Source: Streptomyces zhaozhouensis (GTDB lineage: Bacteria > Actinomycetota > Actinomycetes > Streptomycetales > Streptomycetaceae). From it: a DNA stretch of 64,000 nucleotides. Each line of letters begins with the position of its first letter. Position 1 is the first letter of the stretch. Of this stretch, positions 7,924 to 16,159 are shown one piece after another. Below the pieces are notes generated by a model, which had not been told where the DNA came from, did not search any database, and saw only the letters and a list, made by a program, of their open reading frames with translations. The stretch is from positions 1 to 64,000 of the forward strand of contig NZ_OCNE01000018.1 of NCBI RefSeq assembly GCF_900230195.1, written 5' to 3'. A program made the translations under genes and the position numbers.

Positions 7924-7952
7924 TTGATTTGCGGAATATATCTGCCTAACGT
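7924..7952 (+). promoter_or_regulatory. Candidate hupS promoter
   Basis: TTGATT (7924-7929), a 17-base spacer and TAACGT (7947-7952) lie in an unusually AT-rich stretch 52 bases upstream of hupS. One of the best-matching promoter-like sequences in the window. Confidence 0.6.
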
Positions 7953-8003
7953 GCGAAAAAGCTTGAACACATTCGTTCCAGCAATGCCTGCGAAGGGGAA
8001 GAC

Positions 8004-8585
8004 GTGAACAAGGCGCAACTCGTAGAAGCGATTGCGGACAAGCTCGGCGGTCGTCAGCAGGCGGCCGACGCCGTGGATGTCGTGCTCGACGCCATCATCC
8101 GCTCGGTCGTCTCGGGGGAGAGGGTCTCGGTCACCGGCTTCGGCTCGTTCGAGAAGGTCGACCGGCCCGCCCGCTACGCGCGCAACCCGCAGACCGGCGA
8201 GCGGGTTCGGGTCAAGAAGACCTCGGTGCCCCGCTTCCGCGCGGGTCAGGGGTTCAAGGACCTGGTCGCGGGGACGAAGAAGCTCCCCAAGAACGACGTC
8301 GCGGTCAAGAAGGCCCCCAAGGGCAGCCTGAGTGGCGGCACCACCGCCAAGAAGGCCGCCACCAAGAAGGCCGCCGCCAAGAAGTCGGCGGCCAAGAAGT
8401 CCACCGCCAAGAAGTCGACGAGCCGCACCAGCGCGGCGAAGAAGACCACGGCGAAGAAGTCCACCACCAAGAAGGCCACCGCCAAGAAGGCCCCGGCCAA
8501 GAAGACGACCGCCAAGAAGGCTCCGGCCAAGCGGGCGTCGTCCCGTGCGACCACCGCCAAGAAGGCCGCCTCGCGCCGCCGCTGA
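8004..8585 (+). CDS. hupS: HU-family nucleoid protein with histone H1-like tail (HupS)
   Basis: A 193-residue DNA-binding protein. Residues 1-94 are a complete HU domain (MNKAQLVEAIADKLGG, GFGSFE, ARNPQTGE). Residues 105-193 are a lysine/alanine/serine/threonine-rich tail built from repeated AKK-type units, like eukaryotic histone H1 and mycobacterial HupB. In Streptomyces this two-domain HupS compacts spore nucleoids and is distinct from the short HupA. GTG start preceded by GAAGGGGAAG. The repetitive tail makes the antisense strand look coding in several frames. Confidence 0.93.
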   Translation: MNKAQLVEAIADKLGGRQQAADAVDVVLDAIIRSVVSGERVSVTGFGSFEKVDRPARYARNPQTGERVRVKKTSVPRFRAGQGFKDLVAGTKKLPKNDVAVKKAPKGSLSGGTTAKKAATKKAAAKKSAAKKSTAKKSTSRTSAAKKTTAKKSTTKKATAKKAPAKKTTAKKAPAKRASSRATTAKKAASRRR

Positions 8586-8603
8586 CGGTCCCGCACGTCG
8601 CCC

Positions 8604-8646
8604 GCGGGCCGGACTCCCCGAACCGGAGCCCGGCCCGCAGCTGTTT
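8604..8646 (+). terminator. Terminator after hupS
   Basis: GCGGGCCGG (8604-8612) pairs with CCGGCCCGC (8630-8638), and CTCC (8614-8617) with GGAG (8625-8628). A short AGCTGTTT follows. Confidence 0.65.
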
Positions 8647-8683
8647 CTCCTCCCGCCCCGCCGACGGGGCGGGGCCCAGCGGC

Positions 8684-8689
8684 TAGGCT
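8684..8689 (+). promoter_or_regulatory. -10 hexamer of a probable leaderless transcript
   Basis: TAGGCT ends 6 bases before the ATG at 8696, and there is no purine-rich ribosome site between them. Confidence 0.5.
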
Positions 8690-8695
8690 CGCCCC

Positions 8696-8899
8696 ATGCA
8701 GGCCACCGCTTACACCTTCGACCCCGAGACGCGCGCCGGCAGCGTCCTGCTCGACGACGGCACGCCGCTGGAGTTCGACGCGGCGGCCTTCGACGCCGGC
8801 GGGCTGCTGTTCCTCCGGCCGGGGCAGCGGCTGCGGGTCGAGGTCACCGGCGAGGGCGAGGCGCGCCGGGTCGGCTTCCTGACGCTCCAGACGTTCTAG
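8696..8899 (+). CDS. Small cold-shock-like conserved protein
   Basis: A 67-residue protein (YTFDPETRAGSVLLDDGT, FLRPGQRLRVEV). The pattern of a glycine turn, short beta strands and a final GQR-x-VEV strand resembles a minimal cold-shock/OB fold, but the RNP aromatic motifs are not clear, so the similarity is tentative. A small gene at this spot next to hupS is conserved in Streptomyces as far as I recall. Function unknown. It is convergent with cofC. Confidence 0.7.
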   Translation: MQATAYTFDPETRAGSVLLDDGTPLEFDAAAFDAGGLLFLRPGQRLRVEVTGEGEARRVGFLTLQTF

Positions 8900-8952
8900 A
8901 ACCTCCAGGCGCCCCGGACGGCGCCCCGGCCCGCCCGCGCCGCCCGTCCCCC

Positions 8953-9600
8953 TCAGGCCGACAACGCGTCCGCCAACCCCGGCAGTTCGCCGCACCGCGC
9001 CGCCGTCGCCCGCCCGACGCCGAGCGCGAGCGCCACCCGCAGGTCGGCCGCCGTGTCCACGTCCCGGCGCACGCTCTCCACCCCGGTCGTCGACAACTCC
9101 ACCGCCCCCGACGCCAGGTGCGCCCGCCGCGAGGCCTCGCCGAAGGCCGGTGCCAGCGCGGCCGGCGGCCGCGCCGCCAGCAGCGTCGTGCCGATCCCCG
9201 CCGCGTCCGGCAGGAACGCCCGCCCGTGCCCCGCCGCCTCCGTCAGCACCCGGGACAGCTCCGCCGGCCGCAGCGCGGGCAGGTCCGCGTTGAGCGCGGC
9301 GAGCGCCCGCCCCGGCAGGGCCGCCGCGCCGTGCGCCAGCGCCGCGTTGAGCCCCGCGTCCGGCAGGTCGGGGACGACGCGGGCGCCGAGGGCCGTGAGC
9401 CGGCGCGCCGCGAGCGGATCATTGGTGACAACCACCACATCCCGCACCGCGGCCGCGGCCAGCGCCGCCGTCACCGTGTCCTCGGCGAAGGCCAGCGCCA
9501 GCGCCCGCCGGTCGGCGTCGGGCACCGCCGCGGCCAGCCGGCTCTTGGCCGCTCGCAGGGGTTTCAGGGGGACGACGAGCGTCCACTCACAGTCGCGCAC
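8953..9600 (-). CDS. cofC: Phosphoenolpyruvate/2-phospho-L-lactate guanylyltransferase
   Basis: A 215-residue nucleotidyltransferase-fold protein of the CofC/FbiD family, which guanylates phosphoenolpyruvate (actinobacteria) or 2-phospho-L-lactate (archaea) in coenzyme F420 side-chain synthesis. The N-terminus LVVPLKPLRAAKSRL is the GTP-binding signature, followed by ALAFAEDTVTAAL, VVVTNDP and ALNADLPALRPAEL. GTG start at 9600, with GAGAGGAG about 9 bases upstream on this strand. fbiA/B/C partners are not in the window. Divergent from plsC. Confidence 0.9.
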   Translation of the reverse strand: MRDCEWTLVVPLKPLRAAKSRLAAAVPDADRRALALAFAEDTVTAALAAAAVRDVVVVTNDPLAARRLTALGARVVPDLPDAGLNAALAHGAAALPGRALAALNADLPALRPAELSRVLTEAAGHGRAFLPDAAGIGTTLLAARPPAALAPAFGEASRRAHLASGAVELSTTGVESVRRDVDTAADLRVALALGVGRATAARCGELPGLADALSA

Positions 9601-9827
9601 CGGGTCATTCTCCTCTCATGCCACGTTCCGTGACGCGCGTCGCCGCCGTGCCGCCGGTGACCGGGCCGCACACGCGTGCGGTGGCGCGGGGTGGCGCGGA
9701 CTAGGGTGCCGGGGTGACGGTGGTGGCGCGGCGTGGGGCGCTGGACAGCGCCGGGGCTCGCGACCACACTTGGGCGGCCGTCCGCAGCTGGCCGCGTCGG
9801 ATCAGTGCAAGAGGAGATGGTGACCGA

Positions 9828-10589
9828 GTGTCTCGCCGCAGAATCGGCTTCTGGTACCGATTCGCAGCATTTCTGGTAAAACCGATGCTGCGGGTCTTCT
9901 TCAAGCGGGACTGGCGAGGAATGGACCGCATTCCGGCCGACGGAGGATTCATCACGGTGGTGAATCACAACTCGTATCTCGATCCGCTCTCCTACGCGCA
10001 CTACCAGTACAACACCGGCCGCGTGCCGCGATTCCTCGCGAAGAACGCCCTTTTCCAGCACGGCATGGTGGGCCGCTTCATGCGCGGCACCCGCCAGATC
10101 CCCGTCTACCGCGAGACCAACGAGGCCGCCGACGCCTACCGCGCCGCCGTCAACGCCGTGCGCTCCGGGGAGTGCGTCGCGTTCTACCCCGAGGGCACCC
10201 TCACCAGGGACCCCGACCTGTGGCCCATGGAGGGCAAGACCGGCGCGGCCCGGGTCGCGATGGCCACCAGGGCCCCCGTCATCCCGGTGGCCCAGTGGGG
10301 CGCGCACCAGGCGATGCCCCCGTACGCCAAGGAGCGGCGGCTGCGGCTCTTCCCGCGTAGGACACTGGTGGTGGTGGCCGGCGAGCCCGTGGACCTCAGC
10401 GAGTTCCACGGCCGCGAGCCGAACGCCGAGCTGCTGCGCGAGGTGACGGACCGCATCATGGACGCCATCACGGCGCTGCTCGCCGACATCCGCCAGGAGA
10501 CGCCGCCGGCCCGGCGTTTCGTCCACCGCAGGGCGCCGGTGGAAAGGCCGGCAGAGTCGAGCGCGCCCGACAAGGAGAAGGCCGAGTGA
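9828..10589 (+). CDS. plsC: 1-acylglycerol-3-phosphate acyltransferase family protein
   Basis: A 253-residue membrane-associated acyltransferase converting lysophosphatidate to phosphatidate. The catalytic motif I is NHNSYLDP (Asn-His-x4-Asp type) and motif III is YPEGTLT. A conserved proline-rich strand VIPVAQWG follows. GTG 9828 (VSRRRIGFWYRFAAF) is chosen because GAGGAG lies 11 bases upstream and the family starts shortly before a hydrophobic helix; an upstream extension to 9714 is possible but unlikely. Overlaps gpsA by 4 bases, a logical phospholipid operon. Confidence 0.92.
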   Translation: MSRRRIGFWYRFAAFLVKPMLRVFFKRDWRGMDRIPADGGFITVVNHNSYLDPLSYAHYQYNTGRVPRFLAKNALFQHGMVGRFMRGTRQIPVYRETNEAADAYRAAVNAVRSGECVAFYPEGTLTRDPDLWPMEGKTGAARVAMATRAPVIPVAQWGAHQAMPPYAKERRLRLFPRRTLVVVAGEPVDLSEFHGREPNAELLREVTDRIMDAITALLADIRQETPPARRFVHRRAPVERPAESSAPDKEKAE

Positions 10590-11587
10590 CACAGGTCGCC
10601 GTCTACGGCAGCGGTTCCTGGGGGACCGCGTTCGCCGCCATCCTGGCCGACGCCGGTTGCCGGGTGACGCTCTGGGCGCGTCGCGAGGACGTGGTGTCCT
10701 CCATCAACGCCGAGAGGGTCAACGCGGACTACCTCCCCGAGCTGAGACTCCCCGAGGGGGTGCGCGCCACCACGGACTTCGCGGAGGCGGCCGAGGGGGC
10801 CGAGTTCGCGGTGCTCTCCGTTCCCTCCCAGACCCTGCGGGAGAACCTGGCGCGGTGGGCCGGGGTGCTGCCGGCGGACGCGGTGCTCGTCTCCCTCATG
10901 AAGGGCGTGGAGTTGGGCACGGCCAAGCGGATGAGCGAGGTGGTCGAGGAGGTCGCGGGCGCGGGCCCCGAGCGGGTCGCGGTGCTCTCCGGGCCGAACC
11001 TCGCCGGCGAGATCGCGCAACGGCAGCCCGCCGCCGCCGTCGTCGCCTGCCGCGACGAGTCCGTGGCGCGCCGCCTCCAGGCCGCCTGCCACACGCCGTA
11101 CTTCCGCCCGTACACCAACACGGACGTGGTCGGCTGCGAACTCGGCGGCGCCGTCAAGAACGTGATCGCGCTCGCCGTCGGCATCGCCGAGGGGATGGGC
11201 CTGGGGGAGAACACCAAGGCGGCGCTGATGACCAGGGGCCTGGCCGAGACCTCGCGGCTGGGACTGGCGATGGGCGCCGACCCGCAGACGTTCGCCGGCC
11301 TCGCCGGCATGGGCGACCTGATCGCCACCTGCTCCTCGCCGCTCTCCCGCAACACCACCTTCGGCACGAACCTGGGGCGCGGCATGTCGGTGGAGGAGAC
11401 CATCGCCGTCACCCGGCAGACCGCGGAGGGCGTCAAGTCCTGCCGCTCCGTGCTCGACCTGGCGCGGCGTCACGGCGTGGAGATGCCCATCACGGAGACG
11501 GTCGTCGGCATCGTGCACGAGGGGACCTCGCCGCGGGTCGCGGTCAAGGAGCTGATGTCGCGAACCGCCAAGGCCGAACACCGCTGA
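10586..11587 (+). CDS. gpsA: NAD(P)-dependent glycerol-3-phosphate dehydrogenase
   Basis: A 333-residue enzyme reducing dihydroxyacetone phosphate to sn-glycerol-3-phosphate for phospholipids. Rossmann motif VAVYGSGSWGTAFA near the N-terminus, then the substrate site LSGPNLAGEIA, the catalytic lysine region ELGGAVKNVIALAVGIAEGMGLGENTKAALMTRG (split here across motifs), and SRNTTFG. GTG start overlaps the plsC stop (GTGA), so translation is coupled. Confidence 0.97.
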   Translation: MTQVAVYGSGSWGTAFAAILADAGCRVTLWARREDVVSSINAERVNADYLPELRLPEGVRATTDFAEAAEGAEFAVLSVPSQTLRENLARWAGVLPADAVLVSLMKGVELGTAKRMSEVVEEVAGAGPERVAVLSGPNLAGEIAQRQPAAAVVACRDESVARRLQAACHTPYFRPYTNTDVVGCELGGAVKNVIALAVGIAEGMGLGENTKAALMTRGLAETSRLGLAMGADPQTFAGLAGMGDLIATCSSPLSRNTTFGTNLGRGMSVEETIAVTRQTAEGVKSCRSVLDLARRHGVEMPITETVVGIVHEGTSPRVAVKELMSRTAKAEHR

Positions 11588-11606
11588 CGACCGCCGTCAC
11601 GTTAGG

Positions 11607-11612
11607 TAGCCT
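11607..11612 (+). promoter_or_regulatory. -10 hexamer of a probable leaderless ddlA transcript
   Basis: TAGCCT ends 6 bases before GTG 11619. The GGAGG between them is too close to serve as a normal ribosome site for that codon. Confidence 0.4.
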
Positions 11613-11618
11613 CGGAGG

Positions 11619-12776
11619 GTGATGAGCAGCGAGTCCTCTTCCCCCGCTCCCTTCGAGCGCAGCAAGCCCCGTGTGGCCGTGGTCTTCGGCGGTCGCAGCT
11701 CCGAGCACGCGATCTCCGTGGTGACGGCAGGCGCGGTGCTGCGGGCCATCGACCGCTCCCGTTACGACGTGTTGCCCATCGGCATCACGCAGGACGGCCG
11801 GTGGGCGCTGACCGCCGACGAGCCGGAGCGGATGGCCATCGCCGACCGGGCGTTGCCGAGCGTGGAGGGCATCGCCGAGCCGGGCGGCGGCGGGGTGCTG
11901 CTCCCCGTCGACCCGGGGCGTCGCGAAGTCGTCTACGCGGAGCCGGGATCGGTGCCCAAGGACCTCGGCGAGGTCGACGTGGTGCTGCCCGTGCTGCACG
12001 GGCCCCACGGCGAGGACGGCACGCTCCAGGGGCTGCTGGAGATGTCGGGGGTGCCCTATGTCGGCGCCGGGGTGCTGGCCTCGGCCGTCGGCATGGACAA
12101 GGAGTACATGAAGCGGGTCTTCGCCTCGTTCGGCCTGGCCGTCGGGCCCTATCTGGTGGTCAGGCCCCGGGAGTGGGAGCGCGACCGGGCGGGCGCGCTG
12201 GCGCGGATCGAGGGGTTCGCCGCCGAGCACGGCTGGCCGGTCTTCGTGAAGCCGGCCAGGGCCGGCTCCTCGATGGGGATCACCCGGGTCACCTCGCCCG
12301 AGCAGCTGCCCGACGCGCTCGCCGAGGCCCGGCGCCACGACCCGAAGGTCGTGGTCGAGGCGCAGCTGGTGGGCCGTGAGATCGAGTGCGGGGTACTGGA
12401 GTTCGAGGACGGTCCGCGGGCCAGCCTGCCGGCCGAGATCCCGCCGGTCTCCAGCCACGACTTCTACGACTTCGAGGCCAAGTACATCGACTCGGCCGAG
12501 GGCATGGTGCCGGCGCCGCTGACCGAGGAGCAGACGGCCGAGGTGCGCCGGCTCGCGATCGAGGCGTTCGAGGCGGCCTCCTGCGAGGGGCTGGTGCGGG
12601 CGGACTTCTTCCTGCTGGAGAACGGCGAGTTCGTCATCAACGAGATCAACACGATGCCCGGCTTCACCCCGATCTCGATGTTCCCCCGGATGTGGGAGGC
12701 GACGGGCGTCAGCTACCCGGAGCTGATCGACCTGCTGATCCAGGCGGCGCTGCGCCGCCCGACCGGGCTGCGGTAG
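11619..12776 (+). CDS. ddlA: D-alanine--D-alanine ligase
   Basis: A 385-residue ATP-grasp ligase making D-Ala-D-Ala for peptidoglycan. N-terminal VAVVFGGRSSEHAISVVTAGAVLRAI, then VLPVLHGPHGEDGTLQGLLE, FVKPARAGSSMGI (ATP-grasp), EFEDGPRASLPAEI, and metal ligands in ADFFLLENGEFVINEINTMPGF. The start could be GTG 11619 or the adjacent ATG 11622. The active-site segment EAKYIDS carries the tyrosine expected of normal D-Ala-D-Ala ligases, so it is not a vancomycin-resistance D-Ala-D-Lac type. Confidence 0.97.
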   Translation: MMSSESSSPAPFERSKPRVAVVFGGRSSEHAISVVTAGAVLRAIDRSRYDVLPIGITQDGRWALTADEPERMAIADRALPSVEGIAEPGGGGVLLPVDPGRREVVYAEPGSVPKDLGEVDVVLPVLHGPHGEDGTLQGLLEMSGVPYVGAGVLASAVGMDKEYMKRVFASFGLAVGPYLVVRPREWERDRAGALARIEGFAAEHGWPVFVKPARAGSSMGITRVTSPEQLPDALAEARRHDPKVVVEAQLVGREIECGVLEFEDGPRASLPAEIPPVSSHDFYDFEAKYIDSAEGMVPAPLTEEQTAEVRRLAIEAFEAASCEGLVRADFFLLENGEFVINEINTMPGFTPISMFPRMWEATGVSYPELIDLLIQAALRRPTGLR

Positions 12777-12803
12777 GGCCGGGGCCCGGGGCACCGCGCG
12801 GGG

Positions 12804-13385
12804 TCAGTGGTGGTGCTCGTGCCCGTCGTACGCGTCCCCGGGGTCCTCGCCGTCCTCGGGGGTGTCCTGGTCGTCCTGCCGGTACAGCTCGCTCAGCGGT
12901 ATGTGCCGGTCGATCGGGGCGGCCACGTCGAGCAGCGGGTTGACCTCGGGGGCGTAGGAGTCGGGCACCGTCATCTCGACCAGCACCTCGCGCTCGGTGG
13001 TGGTGAACCGCTTGGCCCCCGACTCCTCCTCCAGCAGCCAGGACACCTCGTTGACGCCCACCACGTCGGCGTGCGCGGCGTCGTACTCGGCGCTGCCGGG
13101 CGTGAGTTGGGCCGGGGTCTCGACGCCGCAGCGCAACACGATCCCGGGCGAGCCCCAGACCGCGGCGTACGGGGAGGGCTCGTCCAACTCCCGCCGTTCC
13201 TGGCCGTCCACCACGTCCGGCAGGTCCTCGGCCAGCGCCCGGCAGGCCGCCGCCGCCTCGCCGCCCGGCTCCGGGACCCGCACGTCGGCCGTCCCCGAGT
13301 CCGAGGAGCAGGCCGCCAGCAGCAGCACGAGGGCGGCGGGCGGCAGGGCGCGGCGCACGGCGGCGGCCGGGGGGTGAGCGGTCAC
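12804..13385 (-). CDS. DUF3515 lipoprotein
   Basis: A 193-residue protein with a lipoprotein signal: charged start, hydrophobic stretch PPAALVLLLAAC with lipobox cysteine at about residue 26, then a serine/glycine linker. The rest (ACRALAEDLPDVVDGQERR, AAVWGSPGIVLRCGV) fits DUF3515, an actinobacterial family normally next to ddl and thiL. It ends in a histidine-rich tail GHEHHH that could bind metal. Function is not established. Predicted to be anchored outside the cytoplasmic membrane. Confidence 0.85.
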   Translation of the reverse strand: MTAHPPAAAVRRALPPAALVLLLAACSSDSGTADVRVPEPGGEAAAACRALAEDLPDVVDGQERRELDEPSPYAAVWGSPGIVLRCGVETPAQLTPGSAEYDAAHADVVGVNEVSWLLEEESGAKRFTTTEREVLVEMTVPDSYAPEVNPLLDVAAPIDRHIPLSELYRQDDQDTPEDGEDPGDAYDGHEHHH

Positions 13386-13405
13386 GTCGCGAGCATAACG
13401 AGCCG

Positions 13406-13639
13406 CTACAGGTGGACCACCGGGCAGGTCAGGGTGCGAGTGATCCCCGGCACACGCTGCACCTCGGCCACCACGAGACGGCCGAGCTCGTCCACGGTGG
13501 CGGCCTCCGCGCGGGCGATCACGTCGTACGGGCCGGTGACGTCCTCGGCCCGTACGACGCCGGAGATCCGGGAGATGACGTCTGCCACGGTGGAAGCCTT
13601 GCCCACCTCGGTCTGGATCAGGATGTACGCCTGTACCAC
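13406..13639 (-). CDS. Stand-alone Lrp/AsnC effector-binding (RAM) domain protein
   Basis: A 77-residue protein consisting only of an Lrp/AsnC ligand-binding domain (VQAYILIQTEVGKASTVADVISRISGV, GPYDVIARAEAATVDELGRLVVAEVQRVPGITRTLT). The DNA-binding HTH of Lrp is absent. Such stand-alone RAM domains bind amino acids as octamers and may modulate Lrp proteins. GTG 13639 is preferred, with GGAGGA just upstream on this strand; extension to 13690 lacks family similarity. Its usual neighbours DUF3515 and thiL flank it. Confidence 0.85.
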   Translation of the reverse strand: MVQAYILIQTEVGKASTVADVISRISGVVRAEDVTGPYDVIARAEAATVDELGRLVVAEVQRVPGITRTLTCPVVHL

Positions 13640-13776
13640 GGGTCCTCCACAGCGGCTTCGAGGAGCGGGGGCGCTACCGTAGCGCGTCATGACCTGCGTC
13701 GGGAGAGGCGTTCCTGGTCGGTCGGGCGGATCGAGGCACAGGTCGGCGCAGAACAGAGCACGAGGAGAGGCTTCAC

Positions 13777-14766
13777 GTGAAGGGCAGTGTGGGGGCGCTC
13801 GGGGAGTTCGGGCTGATCCGGGAGCTGACCTCCCGGATCAGCGGGACCCCGGCGGTACGGCTGGGACCGGGGGACGACGCCGCCGTGGTGGCGGCACCCG
13901 ACCGGCGCGTGGTCGCCAGCACCGACATCCTGGTCGAGGGCAGCCACTTCCGCCGCGACTGGTCCACCGCCTACGACGTGGGGCGCAAGGCGGCGGCGCA
14001 GAACCTCGCCGACATCGCGGCGATGGGGGCCACCCCGAGCGCCGTGCTGCTGGGCCTGGTGCTGCCGGCCGAGCTCCCGGCGACCTGGCCCGTCGAGTTG
14101 ATGGACGGCATCCGCGACGAGTGCCAGGTCGCGGGCGCCGGGGTCGCCGGCGGTGACGTGGTGCGGGGCGACACCGTGATCGTCTCCATCACCGCGCTGG
14201 GCGACCTCGCCGGCCGGGAGCCGCTGACCAGGACGGGGGCGCGGCCGGGAGACCTGGTCGCGGTCACCGGCTGGTTGGGGTGGTCGGCCGCGGGGCACGC
14301 GGTGCTCTCCCGCGGCTTCCGCTCCCCGCGCGCCTTCGTCGAGGCGCACCGCAGGCCGGAACCGCCCTACCCGGCGGGCCCGGCGGGTGCCGCGCTGGGC
14401 GCGACCTCGATGACCGACGTCAGCGACGGACTGATCGCCGACCTCGGGCACATCGCCCAGGGCAGCAAGGTGCGGATCGACATCGCCTCCGGCGCGTTGG
14501 ACATGCCGGCCCAGATGAACGACATCGGGCAGGCGGTCGGCGTCGACCCGCTCCAGTGGGTGCTCACCGGCGGCGAGGACCACGCGCTCGTGGCCACGTT
14601 CCCGCCGGAGACCAAGCTGCCCGCGCGGTGGCGCGTCATCGGCGAGGTGCTGCCCAGCCGGGGCAGGGGCGCGCCCACGGTGCCTGAGGGCGCGTCGCCG
14701 CCCCGGGTGACCGTGGACGGCGAGCCGTGGGAGAACGCGGGCGGCTGGGACCACTTCGCCGGCTGA
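13777..14766 (+). CDS. thiL: Thiamine-monophosphate kinase
   Basis: A 329-residue PurM-like kinase phosphorylating thiamine monophosphate to thiamine diphosphate. Motifs: GEFGLIRELTSR, the acidic Mg-ATP motif GPGDDAAVV, STDILVEGSHFRRDW, DVGRKAAAQNLADIAAMGA, and SDGLIADLGHIA. A GGEDHALVATFP segment closes the active site. GTG start with GAGGAGAGG about 9 bases upstream. Followed by thiD, which supplies an earlier thiamine precursor. Confidence 0.97.
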   Translation: MKGSVGALGEFGLIRELTSRISGTPAVRLGPGDDAAVVAAPDRRVVASTDILVEGSHFRRDWSTAYDVGRKAAAQNLADIAAMGATPSAVLLGLVLPAELPATWPVELMDGIRDECQVAGAGVAGGDVVRGDTVIVSITALGDLAGREPLTRTGARPGDLVAVTGWLGWSAAGHAVLSRGFRSPRAFVEAHRRPEPPYPAGPAGAALGATSMTDVSDGLIADLGHIAQGSKVRIDIASGALDMPAQMNDIGQAVGVDPLQWVLTGGEDHALVATFPPETKLPARWRVIGEVLPSRGRGAPTVPEGASPPRVTVDGEPWENAGGWDHFAG

Positions 14767-14827
14767 ACGCGCGGGGCGCGCACGCCGGCGGAAGGGGGCT
14801 TCGGGCGGCGTGCGCCGGGCCGTTGAG

Positions 14828-14833
14828 TAGGGT
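14828..14833 (+). promoter_or_regulatory. -10 hexamer of a probable leaderless thiD transcript
   Basis: TAGGGT lies 7 bases before ATG 14841, with no ribosome-binding sequence between. Confidence 0.5.
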
Positions 14834-14840
14834 CGTGGCC

Positions 14841-15635
<795 letters not shown>

Positions 15636-15663
15636 GCGCTCTCCCGGGTCCGGGCACACGAAA

Positions 15664-15690
15664 GCCGGCCCACCCTCGGGGTGAGCCGGC
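15664..15690. terminator. Bidirectional terminator between thiD and rpmB
   Basis: GCCGGC (15664-15669) and CACCC pair with GGGTG and GCCGGC (15685-15690) around a TCG loop. The flanking genes converge here. Confidence 0.65.
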
Positions 15691-15723
15691 TCAGGCGGCC
15701 GGAACGGCGCGTACGCCGAGAGG

Positions 15724-15909
15724 TCAGCGCGTGACCTTGCCAGCCTTGATGCACGAGGTGCAGACGTTCAGGCGCTTCGGCGTCCCACCGATCACCGTAC
15801 GCACCCGCTGGATGTTGGGGTTCCAACGGCGGGGCGTGCGGCGGTGCGAGTGGGAGATGCTGTTGCCGAAGCCCGGCCCCTTGCCGCAGACATCGCAGTT
15901 GGCAGCCAC
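15724..15909 (-). CDS. rpmB: 50S ribosomal protein L28 (zinc-binding form)
   Basis: A 61-residue L28. MAANCDVCGKGPGFGNSISHSHRRTPRRWNPN is the diagnostic N-terminus. Cysteine pairs in CDVC and CTSC mark the zinc-containing paralogue; Streptomyces usually also carry a zinc-free L28 induced by zinc shortage. ATG start. Lies alone, convergent with thiD and divergent from the DhaL-type kinase gene. Confidence 0.96.
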   Translation of the reverse strand: MAANCDVCGKGPGFGNSISHSHRRTPRRWNPNIQRVRTVIGGTPKRLNVCTSCIKAGKVTR

Positions 15910-16159
15910 GGGTCACTCCAAAGACGGGTCAGCCCCCACGACACGCGCGGGAGACCAAGAACTTACGAGGAAAGGTCGGGGCCGCTGGGGCCCCGGGTGC
16001 GCCCGACGTACTCCACAGGACATCAGGCAACCGGGGCAGCATACCCCGGGCGTTCCCGATGGGCGAAATCGCCCCCGGGGGGTGAAGCGGCCCCGGACCA
16101 TGTCACCGGACCAGGGCATAAGCTGCACCCGCCGTTCACCCTAGCCCGGGAGGTTCCCC

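Noticed and set aside
8341..8580. Possible tandem-repeat or CRISPR-like array
   Set aside because: The repetition is the codon-level AKK repeat of the HupS tail; there are no spacers and no cas genes.
15960..16150. Possible small gene between rpmB and the FakA-like gene
   Set aside because: Short open frames only, with no ribosome site or conserved feature; more likely the shared upstream region of two divergent genes.
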